DNA of 64,000 bases from Anaerocolumna chitinilytica (lineage in GTDB: Bacteria; Bacillota; Clostridia; Lachnospirales; Lachnospiraceae), in the NCBI RefSeq assembly GCF_014218355.1, contig NZ_AP023368.1:4279501-4343500 (forward strand), written 5' to 3'. The notes under the pieces are model-generated. The model did no database searches. It worked only from the letters and a program-made list of their open reading frames with translations, and had not been told where the DNA came from. Positions 8,917-15,963 of the stretch are shown in pieces. How positions within the stretch are numbered: the stretch's first letter is position 1; each line of letters opens with the position of its first letter. A program made the translations under genes and the position numbers.

Positions 8917-9405
8917 TTAATCACGTTTAAAATGATACCAACAAAAAATCTCATCTTTAGTTGGCTCATCAAATTGTGTCATTAGTTTATCTATAAGCCC
9001 TTCATCTACATAATAATCTGAACACATACCAGATATAACTTTTTGATTTCTCTCATTAATATTATTTAACCAATCGTCACTATTTATATCTATATAATGC
9101 CATTCGCTAATGATAGTTTTTGATTTGTAGAACTCTGTAACGGCTTTTCTTTCACTATTACTCCAGAAACCCCAATCAAGAATCACATCACAACCTGTTT
9201 CAATGATTTCAACTGATTTCTTATGAAGATACTCTTTTATGTCTTTTACTATTTCATCATGTTTGTCACCTTCATTGTGATGAAATAAATCTGATAAAAT
9301 TTCATCACAGGATAATGATACTGCGTTACTTTTTTCTTTTAATTTATTGCAATAATATGTTTTCCCACTACATATTTTTCCACAAACAAGAATTACCTTA
9401 CTCAT
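8917..9405 (-). CDS. AAA_33-type P-loop kinase
   Basis: 162 residues with a good AGGAGG site. The N-terminal GKICSGKTYYC is a P-loop, SLSCDEIL provides the first acidic box, DVILDWGFW the Walker B-like strand, and a basic lid follows (NERNQKVISG). This is the layout of small zeta-toxin/ATP-dependent kinases acting on nucleotides, sugars or drugs. It is the sole cargo of the 8762-10863 unit. The substrate cannot be inferred. Confidence 0.7.
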   Translation of the reverse strand: MSKVILVCGKICSGKTYYCNKLKEKSNAVSLSCDEILSDLFHHNEGDKHDEIVKDIKEYLHKKSVEIIETGCDVILDWGFWSNSERKAVTEFYKSKTIISEWHYIDINSDDWLNNINERNQKVISGMCSDYYVDEGLIDKLMTQFDEPTKDEIFCWYHFKRD

Positions 9406-9570
9406 ATATATCCTCCTACAAAGAAAAAATGTAAATTATTAAATCATAATACTGATTGCCGCGATCACTATGCAGAATCAGCGGTTGTTCGGTGTTGCGT
9501 CTGGCTTTAGCCTTGTTAATTGTTTCAATAACACATGTTACTCCCATGGATTCAGATAAAGTCCATGCGA

Positions 9571-10032
9571 TTATTTTTCTACTGTCGTCCAGATATATGT
9601 AATATCACTGCACCATACAGCATTTGGGCGTTCAGGGTTGAATTGCTCATTTAGTATATTTTGAAGTTCATTGCTAAAATCGGAATCTTTGGTAGTAATT
9701 GTCCACGGTTTTGCCCATTGAGCCTTGATTCCAAGCTGACTCATGTATTTGCCAACTGTACGTTCGGATATGATTTCGCCTTCCTGTTGCAGCTTCTTTG
9801 TAATTTTCGGAGCGCCATAGTTTTGTTTGGACTCATCATAAATGACCATGATTTTGGCTTTGACAGCATCTCTACGTTGCTGTGTACTAGAAGTTTTACG
9901 GTTTTGCCATGCACGATATCCAGATCGTGAAACGCCAAGAATTTTCAGCATTCCGGAGACAGATACCTGACGATTAGCTTTCATGGCAGCGTCTGTCTTT
10001 TCAGAAACCTCAAGGTAAATGGCTTCTGTCAT
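9571..10032 (-). pseudogene. IS3-family OrfB, truncated transposase
   Basis: The protein has the HTH_21 segment (GVSRSGYRAW) and then the rve DDE core with the first Asp (WCSDITYIWT). A frame break follows. The continuing sequence down to about 9440 in another frame encodes SESMGVTCVIETINKAKA and LHSDRGNQY, i.e. the second Asp. The last Glu region is absent, so the transposase is dead. Confidence 0.75.
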
Positions 10033-10313
10033 TTTCCCAGAATGCTGATGGCTTTTTTTAGTACATCAAGAGCATCCTGAGTATCACGTAGTTCACGCTT
10101 CAGACGGGCGATTTCTTTCTCCTCATCAGAAGTATAATTACCGGATCCACGGCTTTCAATGTCACCGGTCTCACGTAGTTCTTTCCGCCATCTGGAAAGA
10201 GTCTGCTGACTGATACCAAGATTTGTTGCACAGCCAACCATACCTAAATCCTTGTAATCATGGTAATACTGAACTGCATCCAGCTTAAACTGTTTGTCAA
10301 AATGTTTCGGCAT
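10029..10313 (-). CDS. IS3-family OrfA (helix-turn-helix part of transposase)
   Basis: 94 residues. The HTH_Tnp_1 pattern is clear (FDKQFKLDAVQYYHDYKDLG, then GISQQTLSRWRKEL), followed by a leucine-zipper-like C-terminus (EIARLKRELRDTQDALDVLK). It binds the IS ends and is normally fused to OrfB by a -1 frameshift. The stop overlaps the orfB start. Confidence 0.8.
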   Translation of the reverse strand: MPKHFDKQFKLDAVQYYHDYKDLGMVGCATNLGISQQTLSRWRKELRETGDIESRGSGNYTSDEEKEIARLKRELRDTQDALDVLKKAISILGK

Positions 10314-10410
10314 AATGAAATCCTCCTTAAGTACGATACCCTTATTGTATCATATTTTTCTATATAGGATTTTCTCATTTTGACTTGTACTATTTAGATT
10401 CTAGCACCAG

Positions 10411-10486
10411 AAGAGCCATGCTGATTGCTAGCCGGTTCCTTGGACATAATAGAATTAATAAAATAGCAGAACATTATTTAAGATAA
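10411..10486 (+). pseudogene. 3' remnant of the upstream tyrosine recombinase
   Basis: This encodes RAMLIASRFLGHNRINKIAE and HYLR then stop, the very end of the recombinase family seen intact at 58839-59753. It is cut on the left by the insertion sequence. The following 100 bp and the join into the second remnant are almost identical to 8171-8300. Confidence 0.75.
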
Positions 10487-10604
10487 CTCTTTTTGCCGCA
10501 GGATCTACGGTCAAATTTATGGAAATCAAAAAAAATCCTCGTTAAATTCGCCTGTCATATTGTTTTATGAAACATGAAACAAAGTCTTTGCTATAAGATA
10601 GTGG

Positions 10605-10825
10605 TATATGTGAAATATGATATCTCATCCGGTTATCGTACCATTCCGCTGACTGATAAGGCTCAGAATGTTTTAGGAGTGGTTAAAAAGCTTTCTGAAG
10701 TTTGTGGGTATCTTTTCACGCAAAGTAACGTTGAAAGAATGACGAGCAGAAGTTATAATTACTGGCTAGTGAAGTATTGCAGAGACACAGGGATATTGTT
10801 CAAGAGTAGTCATTGCATCCGCTAA
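10605..10825 (+). pseudogene. Middle fragment of a type B tyrosine recombinase
   Basis: This matches residues about 284-355 of the integrase at 60703 (SSGYRTIPLTDKAQN, FTQSN, then SSHCIR). The frame stops where the catalytic Arg box should continue: the rest is deleted and the sequence passes directly into the terminator hairpin. It carries the same upstream fusion scar as the copy at 8285. Confidence 0.75.
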
Positions 10826-10849
10826 CCCTTAATTTATAAGGATTAGCGA
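10820..10849. terminator. Unit-end terminator hairpin
   Basis: CGCTAACCCTTA, loop, TAAGGATTAGCG, then a T-rich tail. It has the same design as 8718-8748 and lies just before an att core. Its left arm has been joined to the truncated recombinase. Confidence 0.7.
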
Positions 10850-10862
10850 TACTTTTCAATTA

Positions 10863-10882
10863 AGTGCGAGACGGGATTCGAA
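10863..10882. repeat. att core copy 3 (one mismatch)
   Basis: agtgcgagacgggattcgaa differs from the tRNA end at one base (T for C at the third position of the acceptor stem). It is followed by a third left-end type (TTCTATCCCCTCAATAAAAT, then GATAGAAAGGGACTTTCC) that recurs at 48100-48143. Confidence 0.8.
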
Positions 10883-11028
10883 TTCTATCCCCTCAATAAA
10901 ATATCGATAGAAAGGGACTTTCCAGCACATCCGTTTTTTACATACTCAATTGGGTACTCAAAGCATCAATGGAATTATTTCGATTACCATTGATTACTTA
11001 TATAATCTTATGAAATAAATCTTCATAG

Positions 11029-11559
11029 TTATTCATGTCCAATTAGCTCAAGAATTCTTTTTGCACTGACTTCTGTATTATCGTTATATGTATTTATTAC
11101 AATATCATAATCATGTTGTGGATTTAATAATTCAATCTGGCTTTCCGCTAATCCAACTTCACGATTTCCACGTAGTTTTTCTCTTCTTTGTAATTCCTCA
11201 ATAGGGCATTCTACTTTAACATATAATACTTTTACATCATTCATAATTTCCTTGAATTCTTGCAAAGTAGCTTCACCATTATCAGATTTTAATTTTTCGT
11301 CGCAAAGCAATACATGGTCTAGGACAACGTTCTCACCCTTGTCCACAAACATACGAACTGTACTATACATTAAAGACATTGTATGATTAAAAATTTTTTC
11401 AGGCATAATAGTCCAGAATTGTCCTGGCCAAATTTCACAAAACATATCTTGTGAAATTTGATAATAGGGTTCCTTGGCTAAATCTTGTATTTTCCAAGCC
11501 AATGTTGTTTTACCAGAACTCGATACTCCATTTAGAAAAATAACTTTCCCTCTTTTCAC
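11029..11559 (-). CDS. Chloramphenicol phosphotransferase-like P-loop kinase
   Basis: 176 residues. It starts at GTG with AGGAGG 9 nt upstream. The P-loop is GVSSSGKTTLAW; YQISQDMFCEIWPG and NVVLDHVLL supply the acidic residues; the lid is ELQRREKLRGNREVGLAE. It ends in YDIVINTY, the hallmark closing strand of this family, also seen in its relatives here. These enzymes phosphorylate hydroxyl groups of small molecules; drug inactivation is known for one member (CPT of Streptomyces), but the substrate is open here. The remains of a second such gene lie immediately upstream, at 11573-11915. Confidence 0.75.
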   Translation of the reverse strand: MKRGKVIFLNGVSSSGKTTLAWKIQDLAKEPYYQISQDMFCEIWPGQFWTIMPEKIFNHTMSLMYSTVRMFVDKGENVVLDHVLLCDEKLKSDNGEATLQEFKEIMNDVKVLYVKVECPIEELQRREKLRGNREVGLAESQIELLNPQHDYDIVINTYNDNTEVSAKRILELIGHE

Positions 11560-11572
11560 TTTTCAATCCTCC

Positions 11573-11915
11573 TCATGAAAGTATTTTAATAATCTCGTTA
11601 GCACATTCATCATAGTATAGGTATTAACGATAATAGCATATCCCTCTAACGGGTATAAACCTTGTTTTAATTGCCATTCAGAATTACCAATTTTTCTATT
11701 TCCCGGCTTAATTCACGTTTTCTTAATTCCTATATTGGGCATATTCCCTTTACTAATGTACAGGTTAATCATCTAGTTGTTTCATGAATCTATCAAAAAG
11801 TTTTTGTTCTTTACCGTCAACTTGATTTAAAACAAGATGGTCAACAATAAGATTAAGTCCAAGGTCTGAATAAGTAGCTAACCTATAAACTTTTTTTATT
11901 ATATCATTCTTTTTT
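11573..11915 (-). pseudogene. Degraded second copy of a CPT-like kinase
   Basis: Reading the minus strand in changing frames gives LIVDHLVLNQVDGKEQKLFD, then ICPI, ELRKRELSREI, WQLKQGLYPLEGY and IIVNTYTMMN, then ECANEIIKILS and stop. These are the Walker B, lid and closing-strand segments of the same kinase family as 11029-11559. An in-frame stop and at least two frameshifts are present, and the P-loop half is gone. The divergence shows it is a separate paralogue, not a recent duplicate. Confidence 0.65.
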
Positions 11916-11982
11916 ATTAATACCAACAAATTCCATTATTTATTAATAATATCAATAATTCTTATACTGTAATCTAATTCCA

Positions 11983-12025
11983 ATAACGGTTACACATCAC
12001 ATTTATTTATGGGTAAACGGATATT
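11983..12025. promoter_or_regulatory. Unit control block, second type (paired ACGGTTA repeats)
   Basis: ATAACGGTTACACATCACA and GGGTAAACGGATATT are spaced like the paired repeats in the other units. The following 80 bp (CAAGTGATTCAATCATATTC, AGCATCAAAG, then AGAAG-GAGA) are nearly identical to 50806-50875. It lies upstream of the recombinase remnants, as the other blocks do. Confidence 0.55.
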
Positions 12026-12205
12026 GGGATTTTTTATACCATTTTTCATATATCGAACAAGTGATTCAATCATATTCTTAGCATCAAAGAAGAAGGGAGA
12101 AAAAATAAACTGAGTTTTGTTAATTTAAATTAGCAAAACAAAATGAGTTGAAGGATGAAAAAAACATCCTTGTATTTAATTATTATCTCAAAAGGAGATT
12201 TCACT

Positions 12206-12256
12206 ATGCTACTCCGCCAAAGAAGCATGGTAGGTAATGAAGGAACCCTTTATTAA
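12206..12256 (+). CDS. Possible 16-codon leader ORF
   Basis: AAAAGGAG lies 8 nt before an ATG that opens a 16-codon frame (MLLRQRSMVGNEG and three more residues) ending in TAA. Two strong hairpins precede it (GTTTTG...CAAAAC and AAGGATG...CATCCTT, about 12113-12170). The good ribosome site is the only support; it may be a relic of a longer gene. Confidence 0.3.
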   Translation: MLLRQRSMVGNEGTLY

Positions 12257-12395
12257 ATTTCTTTCTGAAGCACAAAGTGTTTCGTGGCAAAAACAATCGT
12301 CCATAGATTGTATAAATAAGAGTGGGTTGTGCTTAGCTTTAACAGATACCCATTGTTTATGTTTTTATCGCGAAATCAGTGAGAAAGGAATCGTT

Positions 12396-12554
12396 ATGTC
12401 ACACAAGAATAAAAAATCTCTAGTTGACCAAGTGAAGCAATCTTTGGACAGTAAGCTTGCGATTGATCGTTCCAAACATCAGGATCCATTGACAGAATCA
12501 CAGTTGATGACATTGAGGGTTTCTTTCATGGCTGTATCAGTGAATATGATTTAA
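12396..12554 (+). pseudogene. N-terminal remnant of the upstream tyrosine recombinase, fused into other sequence
   Basis: From ATG 12396 (GAGAAAGGAA upstream) the protein reads SHKNKKSLVDQVKQSLDSKL and AIDRSKHQDP, matching the opening of the intact recombinase at 58839 (LVHQVEMKLKSKLAIGQSRN). After about residue 35 the match ends and the frame runs into DNA of the second recombinase. A deletion therefore joined the start of one gene to the middle of the next. Confidence 0.65.
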
Positions 12555-13370
12555 CCAAGAAAGAACTGGACAATATGAAGCAGATTTCAAGGACTTAATG
12601 AAGTACGCGAAGAAGAAAGGCTTAATTCTGTCCAATCCATATGATGATATTGAAATCAACGTGAATGGCTGTAAACCACCTAATAATCCTAAAGATGAAA
12701 GTAGGGTCTATCTCCCTGAAGAAAAGGAAAAACTATTTCGACAACTGAACAAGCGATTAATGCAGATGCCATACGAGACGGATACCTATGTGGTATTTCT
12801 TCTGTTCAAGCTTGGTCTTAGGATAGGTGAGGCTGTGGCACTGAAATGGTCGGATATTGATTGGGAAGCCAGAGAAATACACATCCATCGGATGGAAAGT
12901 CGTGTTGAAGATGAAAACGGGAAACTCAAAGTAGCTATCTGTGAGTATACGAAGAAGAAAAGCCCTGCTGGTGACAGATATCTTCCTTTAAGCGACTATG
13001 AAATTAATCTGTTTCAGACGGTTAAGAGCATCAATGAGGAAGCAGGATATTCAGATGGGGATTTTATCTTCTGCGATAAAGAAGGCAGAACCAAGATTCG
13101 TGAGGTTGATAACTGTATCCGTGCACAATGCACACGAGCAGGAATTGAAGTGAAATCTGCCCATGATATTCGCAGAACGGTAGCATCTGAAATGCAAGAA
13201 AAAAAGTGGCAATTGAAGACATTCAATGGTATCTTGGTCACAATGATGAAGCTACCACTCTTACCTACATACTGAATAACCAAGGAAAGCAGAAGACATC
13301 AAGACAGATTGTGAATGCGCTTTCAGAGATGAATGGAAATGACGTACTCATGGGTACTCAAAACTCATAA
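12500..13370 (+). pseudogene. Type A tyrosine recombinase, frameshifted
   Basis: The core-binding part (SEYDLTKKELDNMK, frameshift, then DLMKYAKKKGLILSNPYDDI) and the catalytic part (KLGLRIGEAVALKWSDID with Arg I; SAHDIRRTVASEM with H-x-x-R) are clear. In the A-run near 13200 the frame slips. The intended continuation (DIQWYLGHND, then TLTYILNNQGKQKTSRQIVN) lies in another frame and ends at 13370. With a lost N-terminus and two frameshifts it cannot be functional, although it sits right beside the intact tRNA. Confidence 0.8.
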
Positions 13371-13424
13371 AATGAAAAATCCCCAGAGACCTTGATATTT
13401 CAAGATTTCTGAGGAAATTATTTA

Positions 13425-13496
13425 AGCGCGAGACGGGATTCGAACCCGCGACCCTCGCCTTGGCAAGGCGATACTCCACCACTGAGCCACTCGCGC
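13425..13496 (-). tRNA. tRNA-Gly (anticodon GCC)
   Basis: On the minus strand a 72-nt cloverleaf is complete: acceptor GCGCGAG/CTCGCGC with discriminator T, D-arm GGCTCAGTGGTGGAG, anticodon stem TCGCC/GGCGA with loop TTGCCAA (anticodon GCC), and T-arm GCGGGTTCGAATCCCGT. CCA is not encoded. Its 3' end is the att site of the array to the left. The recombinase remnant ends 55 bp before it. Confidence 0.97.
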
Positions 13497-13587
13497 ACGT
13501 TTGTATTATTTCATCTGGTAATTAATTACCTGGCGAACACAAACAATATTATAGTACAAGCATTATTATATGTCAACACCTTTTTTA

Positions 13588-14004
13588 CTATCGGTCAAGA
13601 AATCTTGTTCTTATACTCATATTAGGCTTCTCGCCTACCTGGTATTCCTCAACCTTCAAGGCATTTCTCATCTCAGTGCTCATAGTATCTGCGCAATTAC
13701 GGCATAGGCGGCCATATTTAATACTTTCTCCGCATACTTCACAATTTATAAAAATAGGCGAATCATCTGATATAATCAAACGCCCGTCTTTTAGATAACT
13801 CTTAATTCTAACAACTCTCACATCTGTCTCTTTGGATACTTCCATAATGGTAGCCGAAGGATGTTCATATATATAATTCTTTACTGATTGAAATTCTGCT
13901 TCATCTTCCTTTTTACAATTCTCACATATACATTTACCCATTCCGGAATATATAAACATATTCCCGCATCTTAAGCAGCTCTGTAATCCGCCATTCATTC
14001 CCAT
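13588..14004 (-). CDS. YvyF-type flagellar zinc-ribbon protein
   Basis: 138 residues from ATG 14004, which has AGGGGG about 8 nt upstream; the upstream TTG at 14010 sits too close to it. Two zinc ribbons are visible (CLRCGNMF with CICENCKK; CEVCGESI with CRNC) flanking a small winged-helix-like segment (HPSATIMEVSKETDVRVVRIK). This matches the flagellar operon protein family that lies near flgM/flgK in Bacillus and Clostridia. Here it stands alone beside the tRNA, with no other flagellar gene next to it. Confidence 0.7.
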   Translation of the reverse strand: MGMNGGLQSCLRCGNMFIYSGMGKCICENCKKEDEAEFQSVKNYIYEHPSATIMEVSKETDVRVVRIKSYLKDGRLIISDDSPIFINCEVCGESIKYGRLCRNCADTMSTEMRNALKVEEYQVGEKPNMSIRTRFLDR

Positions 14005-14013
14005 GCTCAAATC

Positions 14014-14390
14014 CCCCTAACCTTTTATCCGTCCTTGGCGGGACAACTATGTACAATCCTTTGACATATTCTGCATATCTTCCGTAATATATTAGCATAT
14101 TCAAGGCATAAAGTAAACTGCCAAAGATAAAATGTGAAATTATTATCGCAATTTAAGATGTAATTTAAACTATTTTGGTAAATAATGTTTAAATCCAAAA
14201 AATTTATATAAAAAATAGCAAAATATTTATTACTTTTCATGCTTTCCCTGTTGCTTCGTGTAGAATTTTGTATTATATTAGTAGCAAGAGATAAATTAAT
14301 ATCAGCAACTCAATTTTTTTCTCTATGTAACAGACAACAAGATTCGAAAGTTTTCATGTTGTCTATAATTACTTGGAAAGCACAATCTGA
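14014..14390. other. AT-rich intergenic stretch
   Basis: No convincing coding frame or RNA is seen. It probably holds the promoter of the minus-strand zinc-ribbon gene. The start of the repeated element at 14398 follows. Confidence 0.4.
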
Positions 14391-14397
14391 TGCTTGT

Positions 14398-14518
14398 ACC
14401 CCTCACAAGTATCGATTGCTTTCATTATAAAACATTTTGTTTCCCCTCAATTATTTAAAACACCTCCTACCAGTAAACAGCTTTGCTGTTTCACTTTTAG
14501 GAGGTGTTTTAAATTATT
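14398..14518. repeat. Repeated intergenic element with terminator, copy 1
   Basis: ACCCCTCACAAGTATCGATT and GCTTTCA, a spacer, TGTTTCCC, then a long hairpin whose arms are AAAACACCTCCTA and TAGGAGGTGTTTT (14456-14513). A second copy with the same order lies at 18088-18201. Both sit just downstream of minus-strand genes, so at least the hairpin ends those transcripts. The left 50 bp are more conserved than the hairpin sequence. Confidence 0.65.
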
Positions 14519-14541
14519 TCACTAAATTCTGCATTTTAATG

Positions 14542-15753
14542 TTAATCCATTAACGATCTTTGCCATCGTATTGCTTCCAGATATAATGTCATATACCTAT
14601 TTGCTGATACCTGAGGATAACCACCTGCCTGAGACAACTTTTCCCATTCTGCACGTTCAAGAGCAACTACAGTATCAATGTACCATCGAAGCTGATTCGG
14701 TTTACCCAATAGTGCATCTTGCACTTCCTGTGATAAGGGAAGGCCAACCAACGCTTTTTCCATATTGGTATTCATCAGTACATCTACAGATGAAAACATG
14801 CCACCGATAAAATAATCCGATTCTTTTGCTGTATGTAATTCTTTTGCTAAAAGTGAAAGCATCTTCCCGCGAATAACAGAGGTTTTTACAAGTTCCGCAT
14901 TCTCAGGACTTTGTACTCCTCTTAGCATCATCAGATATACCCAGCGCCTAATTTCATCTGTACCCATAAACATCAGTCCCTGCTTAATGTTCTTTATTCT
15001 GTACTTGGTTCCATAATATACAGAGTTGGACATTTTTAAGAATTTATAGGACAAACCTACATCCTGCTGAATAATTTCAGCTATTTTATCATAGTCAATC
15101 GGTTCAATATTAAGAACATTAACAATTCTTACAAGATTAACATTCAATGCATCAATCTCTTTAAGGTTCTCTAAGAGAGGTTTGCTGAAATAATACCCTT
15201 GGAAAAGTTTAAATCCCATATTCATCGCACGCTGGTGTTCTTCTCTGGTTTCAACTTTTTCTGCCAGAAAGGTTATCTTCTGTCCGAACTTATCAATAAT
15301 CTTCTGTATACCATCCCCCTTAATAGCAGGAAATTCAACTTTTATGATATCAGCGATCTCAATTAAAGGCAGGTACTCTTTCGTATACTGTTCCAGAACA
15401 AAATCATCCAAAGCCAGTATGTATCCCTTCTCTTTTAACTTCTTACAGGCTTCAATGATCTTCTCATTGGGTTCAACTCTCTCCAAAATCTCAATAACCA
15501 CCTGATCTTTGGGCAGTAAATATGCTAATTCATTTAAAATTAGATTCTGAGAGAAATTAATAAATCCTTTCGTTTGTCCTGTCAGTTCCTGAAATCCAAA
15601 AACTAAAAAAGAGTTATTTATCAAAGCTGTTGTTGCCTGGTCGTCATCTCCTCCCTCAAAATAATTATTTAAGCTCTTTCTATAAAGGAGTTCATAACCA
15701 TATACTTTCATTTTACGATTAAATATCGGTTGCCTGGCAATATATACGTCCAT
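14542..15753 (-). CDS. EAL-HDOD two-domain signalling protein (YuxH-type)
   Basis: 403 residues from ATG 15753, placed correctly after AGGAGG. Residues 1-200 form an EAL fold: the signature is YELLYR in place of EAL, with INFSQNL, VIEILE, LALDDFV and AEKVET in the order of the catalytic positions, though with substitutions around the DD and K boxes. Residues about 205-390 form an HDOD domain (QQDVGLSYKFLKMSNS, MFMGTDEIRRWV). Relatives bind or hydrolyse c-di-GMP or are degenerate effectors; activity is uncertain. The opposite-strand neighbour has a GGDEF-like tail, which hints at one signalling pair. Confidence 0.8.
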   Translation of the reverse strand: MDVYIARQPIFNRKMKVYGYELLYRKSLNNYFEGGDDDQATTALINNSFLVFGFQELTGQTKGFINFSQNLILNELAYLLPKDQVVIEILERVEPNEKIIEACKKLKEKGYILALDDFVLEQYTKEYLPLIEIADIIKVEFPAIKGDGIQKIIDKFGQKITFLAEKVETREEHQRAMNMGFKLFQGYYFSKPLLENLKEIDALNVNLVRIVNVLNIEPIDYDKIAEIIQQDVGLSYKFLKMSNSVYYGTKYRIKNIKQGLMFMGTDEIRRWVYLMMLRGVQSPENAELVKTSVIRGKMLSLLAKELHTAKESDYFIGGMFSSVDVLMNTNMEKALVGLPLSQEVQDALLGKPNQLRWYIDTVVALERAEWEKLSQAGGYPQVSANRYMTLYLEAIRWQRSLMD

Positions 15754-15963
15754 ACATCCTCCTATCAATTTTAAAAGCCATAATTTTCATGAAAAAAGAT
15801 AATTTTTTAAATTTATATCGTTGTGATATATACCATTATATACCAATTTTTATTCTAAGTGGATAAAAAGTTGTGAAATTAGAAATATTATAGGGAAAAT
15901 TTTTTATCATTGTTGCTTATTGTAATAATTTGTTATATATTTTAAATTAAAGGGGGCATAAAC

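Larger units (their letters stand above)
9440..10405 (-). mobile_element. Truncated IS3-family insertion sequence
   Basis: The right part contains a complete orfA (10029-10313) overlapping orfB by ATGA. The end near 10405 begins TGGTGCTAGAATC on the minus strand, a plausible IS3-type terminal repeat. The orfB end is lost: after the second DDE box (LHSDRGNQY) the sequence changes into flanking DNA near 9440. The IS abuts the recombinase remnant at 10411, so its insertion or a later deletion removed the front of that remnant. Confidence 0.75.

Noticed and set aside
12237..12395. Upstream extension of the recombinase remnant to ATG 12237
   Set aside because: Homology to the intact gene starts at ATG 12396, which has its own ribosome site. 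The upstream part matches the non-coding leader of the intact unit.
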